Assembly (NCBI GenBank): GCA_963693365.1
Contig: CAVNZM010000012.1
Span: 248,001 to 312,000, forward strand
DNA from: Amoebidium appalachense
Lineage: Eukaryota > Ichthyosporea
Length of the DNA stretch: 64,000 nt
Direction of reading: 5' to 3'
The position numbers and the translations under genes were made by a program. A model generated the notes under the pieces. It was not told the DNA's origin. It saw nothing but the letters and a program-made list of their open reading frames with translations, and made no database searches. Shown piece after piece: positions 1 through 12,002 of this stretch. Position 1 is the first letter of the stretch; every line of letters begins with the position of its first letter.

Positions 1-422
1 GCATGAAGCCTGCCTGTCCATCTAAAATGTCTGTCCTTTGCGTGTGCTTCATGTATGCCTGTGTGTACGTGAAAGTGTACATCGGCCTGCGCTGCGTGTG
101 TGCATGTGCACAAACATGAAGTGGCATGTGTAATTGTGTGTCTCTGGGTGTGTGGGTGTGAGCGTAGGCATGCGTGGGTGTGTGCACGTCTGTCTGTGTC
201 TGTATATGTTGGTTGGCGGGTGCATGTGTGTGCATGCACGTGTTTGTATCTGCGTGCACATGTGTATATGTGGTGTGTGTGTGCGTGCACGTGTGTGCAT
301 GTGTGTGTGTGAGTGTATGTGTGTGCGTGCACATGTGTGCATGTGGTGTGTATGTGTGTGCGTGTACGCATGTGTGAATGTAGAAGTGTGTGCATGTGTG
401 TGCACACATGTGTAGCACGTAC

Positions 423-573
423 TCCTCCGTGACATAGACCCAGTAGTTAGCCTCCCGGGGGATGGTGCCCCATCCACTGCAGATGGCCCCCCCGCAGTAT
501 ATGTTTGGGGGCACATAGTTGCGCCTCTCCCCGTTGCAGCAGTAGCCTCGCTCCTTCATGATGCTCATGATCG
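423..573 (-). CDS. CREBBP: CBP exon starting the RING/CH2 module after the bromodomain
   Basis: The exon joins 940-1132 in phase (GATG|CG) and encodes [12 protein letters not shown], then [18 protein letters not shown] and YWVYVTEE. This aligns with the bromodomain-to-CH2 junction of p300 (GYCC, CxxxxLCTIPRD). It ends at a consensus donor GTACGT at 422-417 reading leftward. It is the last exon visible; bases 1-416 are intron made of GT-rich sequence. Confidence 0.88.
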
Positions 574-1258
574 CTGTGCAAATGACCACTTAGTTTCGAT
601 ACATAGGCATACCTGCACGCATGCGTATACAGGCACATACACACACGGGCATACAGACACAGTGACACACACACACGTAGACACCCGGGCACAGGCACAC
701 ACACACACACACACGCACACATCCACTCGCACACACCCCCACATCCACCTACTCAAGCATCCATCTACCACGTACCCCCCCCCCACCCCAGACCCCCCCC
801 ACCCCCCTCGCCGCCCACCCTCCCCACCTCCTCCTTCCCCCCCCCCCCCACCCACCCACCCACCCACCCACCCACCCACCCACCCACCCACAGAAACCCA
901 CACCCACCCACCCACCCACCCACCCAAACACGCACGTACCATCATCAAAATACTGCGCCATGTTGGTGCACAGTCTGTAGACCTTGTGTGTCTTCTTATT
1001 GAATAGCCACGCATTCTTAAACACTAGCCGGACATCGTAGCAGTAGCTCAGATGGTCGCTGTAGCCTCCTGCCTCCAATTTGCTTTTGATGGTCTGAAAA
1101 TCCATGGGCTCCTTGATCACCTTGGGGTAGTCCTGTGTTCCCCCCAGTCAGTTCATATTCACCTATCCAAGCTACCCCCCCCCCCCCCCCCCCCCAAACA
1201 CACACACGCACACCACCACCACCACCACCACCACACACACACAAAAGAAAAAAGAATC

Positions 1259-1290
<32 letters not shown>

Positions 1291-1902
1291 CCACACCCAC
1301 ACCCACACACAAAAAAAAAGAAAAGAAAGAAAGAAAAAAGAAAGAAAGAAAGAAAAGCAAGCAAAACCAAAAAGAAAAGAACTAAAATTACGGTCCTTGC
1401 CCAACCACATAGTCCATGCTCCATTTGCAAAAAAATACCCGGGAGCATCACAGTGCACGTGTCGGCACACATCATTGCAGGCAGGCAGGCAGTGGGCAAG
1501 GGAAATAGATAGGGAGGGCAGGGTGTTGGGCATGTGATCACGTGTGTGTGCATGGGTGCCAGTGTTTGCGCGTGAGGGCGCACGTGCCTTCCCACAGGTT
1601 TGCTTGCTTCAGTGTGGGTGTGTGCAGGTCTGTGTGTGTGCGCGCATGTGTTGTGTGTGTGTGTGTGTGTGTGTGTGCATGCGTGTGTGTGTGTGAGCTT
1701 GCTAAATTGCTTATGCATGCATGTTTTGTTTACAGACATTAACAGGCCAGAGTCCTCGGAGATGTGTGTGGGGATGATTGTGTGTATGGCTGCACGTGCA
1801 CCAATATGCATGTGGGTGGATGTAGGGTATGGCTAGGGTAATCACGTTCGTGCGCCCGTTTGGATGCAGGGACGTAGTTGTGCCCATAGGTGCTATGTGT
1901 GT

Positions 1903-1943
<41 letters not shown>

Positions 1944-1962
1944 TGTGTCTGTGTCTGTGTCT

Positions 1963-2023
<61 letters not shown>

Positions 2024-2046
2024 TGTGTGCGTGTGTCTGTGTGCGT

Positions 2047-2087
<41 letters not shown>

Positions 2088-2101
2088 GCTATGGGTGTGT
2101 T

Positions 2102-2162
<61 letters not shown>

Positions 2163-2176
2163 CGTATGTGCATGCC

Positions 2177-2234
<58 letters not shown>

Positions 2235-2446
2235 CATGCATGCACGTGCATGCACGTGCATGTCTGTGCATTTGCACGTGCACATATGCACGTGTGACTG
2301 CACACATACCGGGATGCCCAGGGCCACAGGGTCTACGGGCTCATTGAAAGGCCATGCATCGTCCTGGGCCATCATCTTCGTATGCAGCTCTAGAAGGTCA
2401 CCGGTCACCTGCAAAGATCATCTTAGATTCACTGCAGTACCTCAGG

Positions 2447-2490
<44 letters not shown>

Positions 2491-2738
2491 ATCTCCAAAG
2501 AGAATAATCTCCTTGAAAGTGCCCGTTCTGATGGATGGCTGTGCAAGTGCCTGTATCAACACAGAAGAAGCCCCGAGCACACAAACAAAAACACAACCAC
2601 ACGTGCACACTCACACTGACCGCACCCTTTCCCCCTCCCTCCTCCTCACCCTTCCCCCCCCAATCCCTCCCCCCTCCCCCCCACCACCCATCCCCCCCTC
2701 CCCTCCCCCCCTCCCCCTCCCCCTCCCTTCCCACCACG

Positions 2739-2776
<38 letters not shown>

Positions 2777-2859
2777 AACACACACACACACGCACACGCA
2801 CACGCACACGCACACGCACACGCACACGCACACGCACACGCACACGCACACGCACACGC

Positions 2860-2917
<58 letters not shown>

Positions 2918-3142
2918 ATACCTGTTCGGGGGTGTAACGTGGCTTGACCTCCTTCGGCCCCCTCTGTGAGTCTGAGGGAGACACGGGGGGTGCAGGGGAT
3001 GGGGGGGCCATGCGTTCTTTCTTGACAGACTCATCCTCCTCCTCCCCATCACGAGACAGGCTGATCTGCGGAATGGTTGGTTCCCCCTTGATGCTGATCG
3101 TGTCGGTTTCTGTGAACCACGTGCGTGAGAATTGTGGGCAAA

Positions 3143-3216
<74 letters not shown>

Positions 3217-3496
3217 TTTTTTGGGGGGGGGGGGCTGGTGGGTGCTAGATTTTTTCTGTAGAGGGGTTATGGAGGAACGAAAGGTGGGTGGGTGTATGTG
3301 TGGCGTGGTGTGAGGTTGACACTGAAGTTGAGTGTGGTGTGCCTGTGCATGCATGCAGGCATGCCCAGTAGCGTGAATGGGTCCCATTGTGTCTGCATTG
3401 GCGCATTAATAACCATTCATGGCCCACGTGTATATGTGTTTGCGTGTGCGCACACGTGTGTATGCGTGCATGTGTGTGCATATGTGTGTGTGTGTG

Positions 3497-3542
<46 letters not shown>

Positions 3543-3586
3543 CGCGCGCGCATATGTACGTGTGTTTGTGTGTGCATGCGCGTGTG

Positions 3587-3678
<92 letters not shown>

Positions 3679-3736
3679 TGTGTATGTGTGTGTGCGTGCG
3701 TGTGTGCGTGCGTGTGTATACGTGTGTACATGTGTG

Positions 3737-3773
<37 letters not shown>

Positions 3774-3987
3774 GTGTGTGTGTGTGCATGTGTGTGTGCA
3801 TGTGTGTGTGTGTGTGTGTACGTGTGTACATGTGTGTACGTGTGTGTGCATGTGTGTGTGTATACGTGTGTACATGTGTGTACATGTGTGTACATGTGTA
3901 TACGTGTGTGTGTGTGTGTGTATACGTGTGTACATGTGTGTACGTGTGTGTGTGCGTGTGTACGTGTGTGTGCATGTGTGTACGTGT

Positions 3988-4025
<38 letters not shown>

Positions 4026-5774
4026 ACGTGCATGGTCCCGCACGCACCTGACTGGTTATCCAGCCTCGGCCTCTTAGTAGGGGGGCTAGCAGGGCCACTA
4101 TTTGCCTGCAACTGAGCCATCTTCTTTGCCTGCAGCACCTGACTACAGTCAGCAAGCAGCCTCTTCTCCTGTGCCGTCAGTGTCTGCCCTGCCTGGTGCT
4201 TTTGTAGCACGGCCTTGAGCTGCCTAATTGTCTCCTTCATGCCCCCCCTTCCCTCCGTGGCCTCCAATGCCCCAACTTGTGGGCTGTTGATTCTGCCCTC
4301 CTCCCCACTGCCCTCCCCCGTCTCGGCTCCACTGCCCTCCCCTGCTGCACAACACGTGTCAGTCATGTGCACAAACACATTTTCAGGCAATATCGTCCTT
4401 TCATTCTTGGATGCCCCCCTCCTCTCCCCCCTCCCCCCGAACAGCAAAAAAAAAAAAGGAGTATTGCAAGTGTGATCCCCCTCCCCCCTCCCCCTCGGTG
4501 CCCCTTCCTAGTAAACCTCTTTCCTTCTTTCGCAGCAACAGGCACAAGAGGGGGTGGTGGTGGTGGGGGAAGGGGGGGGGGGGGGGGGGGGATGGGCATA
4601 CCGGGCTTGTGGTCCTTTGTGTTTGCCTTTTTCAGTTTGTAGATTTTCTCTGCCAGCAGGTGGTAGTATTCGTCCTGTGCCCATCGTGTGTTAGAGCCCA
4701 CAACACCTACAAACAAAAACCTTTGCCTCCCCCCCTACCCTCCCCCTCCCCCATCCCCCGTCGCCCACCACCCTAAAAGAAAAAAAAAAAATCAAAAACC
4801 AAATTTAAATAAACAAAGCTAAGACACACACACTCACATGTACACACACACGCACACACGCTCAAATAAGCACACAAACACCCACCTACAACCACACTAG
4901 TGCCCTCACACGCATGCCAACACGTAAAAGCTCGCAAACATGAACACACGCACCCCAGCTTACCTCCCCCCCCCCCCCCCCCCCCCCCCCCCACACACAC
5001 ACCAAAAAAAATAAATAATAATAATAAAAATAAATATAATAAACTTACAATCCATCTCTTCTCCCTTCAACCCCCCCCCCTCCCCCCCCCCCCATCCCCC
5101 CCAAAACCACAACACACCCACACAAACACCATCTGTTCTTCCCCATCCTATCCCATCCACCCCCCCCCCACCACCCCCCCCCCCCCCCCCCCCCACCCCC
5201 TACCTCACTGCTTGCATCCCCATAGACCTGCTGCTCGATCTTGTTTGCAATCTGCCGCAGCTGACTGGGTGACTTGGGCTCCGTCAAACACTCGTGCAGC
5301 GCATCCACCCTGCACGTGCACCGTCAGCACATGAAGGGGGGGGGGATAGTGTGTCGCAGAGCACGAAGCAAGCATTCACCGGGTGAAGGGGAAGGGAGGA
5401 TGGTTGGGGGCTGTGTGGGTGTGTTTGAAGAGGGGAGGGACGGTTGGAGGTTGAGAGGTAGGGGTGTTCGGGTGACGGGGGGCATTTCACGTCACTGCAA
5501 GGAAAACGAGAGGCCACGAACAAGGATGCATGCATACATGGTGGCTAAAAAGCACTGTGCGGCCAGATACGTAGTCTGTCCATTGTGTGTGACTAACTGT
5601 CCATTGTTGCACATGCACGTCCATGGCTTTCTCTCTCTTTCCCCCCCGTCCTCTCTCCCCCCCCCCCCCCCCCCCCCCCTCTCCTCATTCTTTTTTCTTT
5701 TGTGTGTGTGCGCGCACACGCGCGCCTGTGTGTGTGTGTGTGTGTGCGTGCGCGCACATGTGTGTGTATGCGCG

Positions 5775-5814
<40 letters not shown>

Positions 5815-5969
5815 TGTGTGAGTGAGTGAGTGAGTGAGTGAGTGAGTGAGTGAGTGAGTGAGTGAGTGAGTGAATGAGTGAGTGAGTCAGTGAGTGAGTG
5901 AGTGAGTGAGTGAGTGAGTGAGTGAGTGAGTGAGTGAGTGAGTGAGTGAGTGAGTGAGTGAGTGAGTGA

Positions 5970-6001
<32 letters not shown>

Positions 6002-7220
6002 TTTGGGGAGGGGGAGGCGGAACACGTACAGTTTCCGAACTAATCTTTGGCGGTGGGAATCATTCAACGTACTTCGCCAGTTGCCATCCTGTGAACCGAC
6101 AACCAACCTCTGTCAGGGGGCGGCACAGTAAGAATAGGAATAGAAGGAAAAAGATGGTGTGTGAGAGCTTGTTTCAACATCAAAGATCCAGCGGAGAGTG
6201 AGTGGGCGAAATGAAAACACAAGTAAATACATGTGGCCCCATGAATACACACACGGGCACGGCAATTACAACAGCACAAGCACAAACATTGATGGAATAT
6301 AGTGCGCACACGGACACAGGTGCTAGTGAATGGTGCAACAGGCCCGTGCATGCTGGGAGAACACACAGCACACATGCACAGGACTACTGTGCCCATGACA
6401 GTTGCTATCACAATATATTACCCAAAAGAGATTGGGGGAAAAAACGAGAAGGCACATCCACACAACGCCCAACGTCACATGTAAAACTAACAGGTATGCA
6501 GGATCCACTAAGCCATACTGACTGGACGGGGACAAAAAATACACCAGAAACGAAAAAGTGCACAAGTAAATGCATGCACACGCAACGACACAAGGACAGA
6601 CCTGCCCTGTACACACACGCAAACACAACACACAGGCAACACAGGCACACGTGAATATAGGTATCAAAACACACAACAGCACATGGGTACACATGTACAT
6701 GCGTGCACACGGAACACACACACGCGAACACAACTGCGCATGTACGTGACGGCGCAGACAAGACCACACACAAAGACACATGCACACGTCCATGTGAGCA
6801 CAAAGTTTAATCAAAGAAGCCACAAAGACACGTGCACACAGGCAAACACACTATCAAACACATGCCACATTCAACACAAACAGCACCGACTTACCCCAGG
6901 GCCGTTCTGGTGTGGCTCCTCCCCATTCTCTGCAACCCAGCCCATGTTATATTCCCACACACAGATAGCTCGCCGACACCAACAAACAAACTTAATGACA
7001 AGTGGCCTTTCTTCCTTCCAATTTGAGGTCCACACACACACAGGAGGGCAGATAGGTTCGAATGTAGGAATGGGAGATGGGGGAGGGGAAGGCAAAGGCG
7101 GAGAGGAGAACAAGGTTGGCGTGGTGATGGTTAGGCGGGGTAGGGGCAGGGGTGAGAGGATGTTACAAGAGGAATGGGTATGACTCAGATGAGGGCATGG
7201 GGGTGCCAGGCGGGGCGGAA

Positions 7221-7258
<38 letters not shown>

Positions 7259-7387
7259 AAGACACAAACACAAAGGCAACGACACACAGGCACAGGCACA
7301 CACAAACATGTTCTGACTCAAACACACAGGCAAAAGGCACACACACACATGCACATGCACCGCACACACACACACAGACACCAACAT

Positions 7388-7455
<68 letters not shown>

Positions 7456-9197
7456 ACCTGCATGTGGCTGGGGGGATACGGTGCCCTCTCTGGCCGTGCC
7501 GTTTGGTGTGCCTGCCATCATGTGGCCCAGACCCTCACTGGCTCCCTCACCACCCCCCGGCTGCGCATAGCACGTTAGCACCACTTGCAGCACACGTTCA
7601 ACACCCCCTCCTCTCCCCTACCCCCTCCCCCCATCACAACATTACCACCTGGCATAATAAGAGCTATACAGGGAAGACCCTCACAAATGTAATACTAGGC
7701 ATGGATACAACCGGGCCATGTGTGACGAGCAGTGCAAATGGGCAGGGGGCAAAAACGCTGTATGGCAAACTATGATGGAGGCACGGGCACTATACCTTCG
7801 CCACGCTCTCACTCTTGCGGATGGGGGAGCAAATGGCGCATGTTTGGTTTTCACATTTCCGGTAGTGGGAGATGATCTGACGGGAGGAGGCACAGTGCGG
7901 TATGTCGCACTGTTTGCCGGCCTGGCACTCTGCCATGTGCTTTAGCACATCCTTCATCAGTGTGCAGTACTCCCCACACCCGGGGGGCTCGATGGGGCAT
8001 TTGTGTGCGTGGATGAGCAAAAACAGCTGTTGCTGTATGGCGGCCCGATGTTTGCTCTGCGCCGGTGCAGGCGCCCCACCCTCCGATTGACTCCCCGGGC
8101 CGCCATCATCCCCACCCATGATATTGAAACTGAACGAGCTGTCTCTGCTCCTCACATCCTTCAGGTCCGACTCCCCCCTTCCCCCCGTGTGCACGGGGGA
8201 GCCATGTTGCGACTGCTGCTGGGTTTCACTGACGTCATCCTCGTACCCTCCTATGTCTGGTAACGCCTCGGCTAGACGCTGTGCCTCAACATCTGCAGCA
8301 AAAAAAAAAACATGTTAGAAATGGGCATATGGGCGAACATATGGTGTGGCTTGTTGGTTTTGTGCAAACAAAGCCACGCCACCATCACAGCAACCGTCAC
8401 TATAATGTCAGATATACTGCGCCCATGTTTCAAAAGCTCCCGTCAACTCTTGCCTACCTATAATTCCAACTCCCAAAGTGTCCCTCCCCCCACACTCCGC
8501 ATAGCCCTTCGCACCCATATCGAAAGCATCAATTCCCTCCCTCGTCCCCCCCCCCTCCCCCACCCTCCGCTCCCTCCCCCCCCCCCTTATCCTTCCCGTA
8601 CCCCAACAAGAGCAAACAAACACAACACACCAGATGTGTTACGCCTAACATTCCCACACTCACCTTCATTATCTCCGCTCTCCGTGTCTAATCTCGGTCT
8701 CTTCTCGTCCGGACTGGAAAAGCCGTCGGAATCCCGATCTGCAACAGGAATGGGTAGTTAGCAACACAACACCATATGCCTTTGAATGTCTGAACAAAAA
8801 TGTGCAGGAGGAAGGGTTGGCAAACGTTACAGTTCTGGTTTTCTGCACCTGGACGTGCTAGCACAAAGAGGGATGAAAGAGCAGGCAGCCCAACCACACA
8901 CTCAAGGGCAGAACAGGTGCAAGCTTCACAAGTCACTAAGCAGCCAAGGTAAATTCAGGTGTTCAAACCCAGGAGTGTGTCATTCGCGTGATGTACACAC
9001 ACGCGAGTGCTAGACATTAAAAAACCCATATGAACCCTGCAAATCTCTGCTAGCTACTCCCTACTGTGTTTCTCGTTGTTTGTAAAAAACCACCCGTCCC
9101 TAGCACCAACCAGCCCGATGATATCTGCCAACACCCAACCCTCCCCCCGTGTACCTACCGTGCTTCATGCTGCCTTGGTCGTCACAGCCACAGCAAT
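423..9197 (-). CDS. CREBBP: CBP/p300-family histone acetyltransferase and coactivator, partial (3' part lies off the left edge)
   Basis: Transcription coactivator and lysine acetyltransferase of the nucleus. Thirteen minus-strand exons were assembled, 5' to 3': 9159-9197, 8664-8738, 7796-8292, 7458-7560, 6895-6929, 6030-6088, 5204-5309, 4602-4674, 4048-4344, 2922-3109, 2310-2408, 940-1132 and 423-573. All junction phases agree. Domain order is nuclear localisation signal, TAZ1, KIX, acidic linker with SUMO-type motifs, bromodomain, then the start of the RING/CH2 module, which is the diagnostic CBP/p300 order. The HAT, ZZ and TAZ2 parts should lie left of base 1. Spacers are much shorter than in vertebrate CBP/p300, so TAZ1 starts close to the N terminus. 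The true start codon is not resolved. Identity is certain from domain order and motif match; the exact first exon is not. Confidence 0.95.
940..2408 (-). CDS. CREBBP: CBP bromodomain exons
   Basis: Exons 2310-2408 and 940-1132 encode the acetyl-lysine-binding bromodomain. Landmarks are [20 protein letters not shown] and [12 protein letters not shown] (the ZA loop and its conserved PMD), then [17 protein letters not shown], which carries the conserved Asn that anchors acetyl-lysine. The intron between them (1133-2309) is dominated by (TG)n arrays. Its donor GTATGT runs into a CA/TG-rich tract. Confidence 0.96.
1890..2245 (+). repeat. (TG)n microsatellite cluster
   Basis: Long (TG)n runs with TCTG variants, in the CBP intron between the bromodomain exons. 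Similar GT or CA arrays occur at 3146-3212, 3490-4030, 7385-7453, 15000-15183, 17240-17292, 18478-18560, 19994-20130, 21356-21440, 24116-24193, 26620-26712, 34870-34970, 44160-44230, 46135-46225, 46393-46560, 47138-47210, 47690-47882, 49088-49132, 53031-53109, 57068-57181 and 59397-59470. Confidence 0.95.
2446..2489 (+). repeat. Poly(A) tract of about 44 bases
   Basis: A long A run in a CBP intron. No element upstream with target duplications could be recognised, so a retroposition origin is not shown. A second long A run is at 38796-38828. Confidence 0.9.
2922..4344 (-). CDS. CREBBP: CBP linker with second basic signal and SUMO-type motifs
   Basis: Exon 4048-4344 encodes an Asp/Glu/Gly-rich start, an amphipathic helix-like stretch ([15 protein letters not shown]) and a basic cluster TKRPRLDN. 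Exon 2922-3109 encodes ISIKGEP and SVKKERM, two psi-K-x-E sumoylation consensus sites about 25 residues apart. They sit before the bromodomain, the position of the CRD1 repression domain in p300. The correspondence to CRD1 is inferred from position and motif only. Confidence 0.8.
4602..6088 (-). CDS. CREBBP: CBP KIX domain, split over three exons
   Basis: Exons 6030-6088, 5204-5309 and 4602-4674 join in phase (AAACT|G at the first junction) to give a KIX domain, the docking module for CREB and MLL activation domains. Landmarks are [20 protein letters not shown] for helix 1, [11 protein letters not shown] for helix 2 and [16 protein letters not shown] for helix 3, the last nearly identical to mammalian CBP. 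The middle part is shorter and more divergent than in vertebrates. The intron between the first two exons contains the 150-bp (TGAG)n array. Confidence 0.94.
5817..5970 (+). repeat. (TGAG)n tetranucleotide array
   Basis: About 38 copies with two single-base interruptions (tgaatgag near 5870 and gtcag near 5886). It is flanked by (GT)n and lies in the intron that splits the KIX domain. Confidence 0.95.
6895..7560 (-). CDS. CREBBP: CBP linker exons between TAZ1 and KIX
   Basis: Exons 7458-7560 and 6895-6929 encode a short Gly/Pro/Asn-rich linker. The 35-nt exon 6895-6929 is a microexon (GAG|AATGGGGAGGAG frame, donor GTAAGT) and would be missed by ORF scanning. It is supported only by its strong splice sites and by keeping TAZ1 and KIX in one frame. 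The intron 6930-7457 holds a long G run and a (CA)n tract that starts right at the donor. Confidence 0.75.
7796..8292 (-). CDS. CREBBP: CBP exon carrying the TAZ1 zinc finger
   Basis: This 497-nt exon starts with an acidic, Gln-rich stretch and then encodes TAZ1. Visible landmarks are the helix [16 protein letters not shown], then [35 protein letters not shown] and NQTCAIC. These supply the His and Cys ligands of the three zinc sites expected for TAZ1, which binds activation domains such as HIF-1 and CITED2. The phase runs cleanly into 7458-7560, a Gly/Ser-rich linker. Confidence 0.96.
8664..9197 (-). CDS. CREBBP: CBP N-terminal exons with nuclear localisation signal
   Basis: Exon 8664-8738 encodes a Ser/Asp-rich stretch with the basic cluster EKRPRLDTE, matching the KRPKL/KRAKL signal near the N terminus of CBP and p300. 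Exon 9159-9197 precedes it with donor GTAGGT. It contains an ATG at 9166-9168 (reading MKH and then splicing in phase), but the same frame stays open upstream to the acceptor at 9198. Translation could therefore start here or in an unseen exon between 9.2 and 9.5 kb. Confidence 0.7.
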
Positions 9198-9837
9198 CTG
9201 CACCCACCCGCGTGTTAGCTGACTGTTTACGGCAGTGCAAAAAGCAAAACAGGAATGCACATGCACAAAGCTTACGTCACAGGAACCACACCCAGGGGTA
9301 TTGGAACCACTACTGCAGTGCAGACTCTAAACAACCCCTACCACAAACATCGCTGAGCTATTGTAATCAGTATTAATTTCTTCTGCCCCTGTCCCCGTTG
9401 CAATACCTTTTGCCCACAGGACCTTTGTACCCTGCCAACAAACTCAGAAATGATGCAGTCTGTTCACCCCCAACACATGACGCTCAAACCGCGCCAACTA
9501 CTCTTATGCTAGGTCCCAGGAACTGATGCTAACTTCTTTTATTTCCAATACGCTGTGAGGGCTGTAGGACGTGGTAGGGGGCAAGGCAGACCTGTGGGTT
9601 GGGCAGGGCGGGGCCTCTCGCACGGTGCTTCAGTTTGACTGCATTGGGGTAAAAGAAAACGCAATACCTGCCAGCTACGGCTCACACAAACAGAGCCAAA
9701 AGGCGTCTAACCATACGTGCGTACAGCACCGTAACCTATTCCTATCCCAGTGGCTCTAGACCCACCTAAACATATGGTCATGAGGACTAGGTGAAACTAA
9801 TGTTCGCAGAGGTAGGGTAATGCCCGTCCGGTGCGTT
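9198..9837. other. Short intergenic stretch, CBP 5' side
   Basis: No firm exon is seen here. It should hold the CBP promoter or first exon, because the preceding minus-strand gene stops at 9838. One good minus-strand donor (GTAAGC) lies at about 9273, but I could not connect it in phase to a start codon. Confidence 0.4.
9538..9543 (-). terminator. Poly(A) signal AATAAA for the unidentified minus-strand gene
   Basis: The complement of tttatt gives AATAAA about 300 nt downstream of the TGA at 9838-9840. It is the nearest canonical hexamer downstream of that stop. Confidence 0.4.
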
Positions 9838-12002
9838 TCAGTTTTTCAATAACCGTAGCCGAGGCTCAAATTCCACAGCCAATTCGAACTGCATCACGAA
9901 ACCGGCACGAATGCGGGGCGTTTTGCACTCCTCCAGCAAGGTATGAACCGGTGGGACCTGCTTCACTGTAATGAAGAAAAATCAAATAGAATTTGAAAAC
10001 TAATTAAAGATATTTATATAATTTATTTAAATATATGATATTTATTAATTTTTTCGAGGGTTTACGCTTGTGAATTCTGGATATTACTTAGAGTAATATT
10101 AATTTGCTGAAGGGTATTGCAGAGTCTCACCGATTGGTTTAGTAGGCAACGAGGAAAAATATTATGCAATCAAACCCCTTTTTTCATTTTATATCTTACA
10201 TATGATTGAATATTACATTGCTGTGGGCTTACTGAAGCGCGGCAGTTTTTTGAATGCCGGTGGTTTTAGGTGGAATTCCTACAAGGGCCTGCAACTTCAA
10301 GTCACAACTGCTCAGTTTGTTCCCTCCGCCCAACTGCACTGTGTCGGCGTCCATGCAACAAGGTCGTCACACGGAAATAAGGTCCATGTGTATAGCAGTA
10401 AATAAACTGGTGGCCTGCCTAGTTGCCCCCTACCAAGTACACAGTGAAGCAGTATTTCATTGCGCCGCTTGGCTCTGTGTGCGGGCCCTCCCTAGACCTG
10501 TCTGACTTTTGTATCTTTTTTTATGCTCATTCACAGGGCGGGTCACCCCTTTTTCATCAACCTGTAGCAGCCACTTCACACACTAAAAAAGAGCAATATT
10601 CTTGGGCGTTCGCATGAGGTTGTGCGACAGATCTTTGCCAGAAAATATTTAGGCTGCCACGCTCAATGTGCATACTAGGTCTAGCCCCAATTCATACAAC
10701 AAGCGGGCTGTTCCCACCTATATTTCAGGGGAAACGACTAAAGTTTTGGCTGCTGTAATTAGCGGTAGGCAAACCTTTATGCGACTCGTAAAGAATCTAT
10801 ATTGACTGCAACACATAGTGCTAGAGTTCCTGCTACCTTTGTTGGTTTCAGAAATAACCCTGTCACTGCGGGCATCTGCCTCATGAATCTTGCAATGGAA
10901 AAAGTGAGTAACTGCTGTCTCTTTTTTGTGTTGAAACGGGCGAGTCCCCCTTCTCGTCCCCTTTTCACTCTGAAGGATACTGTTGATCTGGTTTTCTCTT
11001 CCGAAATCCTGGCAGCCCCAGCTACGCCCTACCACCTACTGAGGCAGTGTCTCCTTTCTTTCTTTTTTTTTTTTTTTTTCTTTTTGCTTAAAAGGGCCGC
11101 CTGAAGTAGATGTATAACGACGCACGTGCGGCAACACGTCAGTACGTGTTAGAGCTACGCCCCTATTCCCCAGCTCTTGCCAAATTCTGTCCTCAACTGG
11201 AGAACCCCAACTCAATAGACACAACTCTACACTCACACAACTCTTCATATACACAACCTGTCTGTTTGGTGGTTTCTTCTTTACTGTCTCCCTTGCTGCC
11301 TTTATCTCTTTCTCCTTTCCCTCCCCCCCCTCCCCCCTCCCCCCCCCCCCCCCCCCCCCCCCCGCTCTTCCCTTGCCTGTCTCTCTCTCTCTCCCCCTCC
11401 CCTCCCCCCCTCCCCCCTCCCCCCCCCCTCCCTCTCTCTCACTCCCCCTTCCCCGGCTCTCCCCCCACCGCTCTCGCTGATCTCTCTGTCTCTATCTTCC
11501 TTCTAAAGTACTTTTCTTTCCCCGCGTGGCTTGCTGTCTCAGATTTCCCCTTGTTTGTTGTTGACTCAAGGACCACTATTTTGCACGTTAATCATCTTAC
11601 CCTATTGCTGCACTCAAAGGCCTCTCGATCGGTTTGCCTCCTGTACATGTATTACCCTTGTCACGGCCCAACTTTCTTATCATAAGCAGAGCATTTGAAT
11701 AGCATGCTCCTTTAAAGCCTTGCCTTGCCCAATTTCTCAATGTGTAGCATGTGTGAAGGTCAAGTGGGAAAAATGGAACTTTCCCTGCAAAAGGTGCCCA
11801 CACCCAATAATCCGTACAGGGCAGATCAGGACCGAATTTACCTCACTCGCACCGCACACAGCCACACACACTACAAACAAATCGCAGTCTTTTGTGAACT
11901 CAGTCTGATAAGCATTAGCTGTTTCCTTCAGGTACCCCAACACACGTAGAGCCTTGCTGTACGTGTAGATACCGCTCAAACCATCCCGTCCGTTATTGGT
12001 TA
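9838..12002 (-). CDS. Unrecognised protein, last three exons
   Basis: Three minus-strand exons join with matching phases. Exon 11842-12002 contains GLSGIYTYSKALRVLGYLKE. Exon 10837-10888 encodes IHEADARSDRVISETNK and ends in phase 1. Exon 9838-9965 contains VPPVHTLLEECKTPRIRAGF and FELAVEFEPRLRLLKN before TGA. The last acceptor has a strong pyrimidine tract (ttgatttttcttcattacag), and donors are GTAAAT and GTAGCA. Composition is normal, unlike the repeat shadows. I do not recognise the family. Upstream exons were not found; the gene probably starts near 13.3 kb, head to head with the helicase gene. Confidence is moderate because no homologue anchors it. Confidence 0.5.

Noticed and set aside
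49-516. His/Thr-rich 155-codon minus-strand frame
   Set aside because: Frame mismatch with the CBP exon at 423-573; the remainder translates GT-rich intron.
2446-2489. Poly(A) tail of a processed retrocopy
   Set aside because: No coding remnant, poly(A) signal or target duplication could be identified upstream.
3245-4447. Minus-strand 400-codon frame ending in long His/Thr runs
   Set aside because: Only 4048-4344 is a real CBP exon; the rest reads through its donor into (CA)n intron sequence.
5492-6106. Minus-strand frame with (SLTH)n repeats
   Set aside because: Translation of the (TGAG)n array past the donor of the KIX exon 6030-6088.
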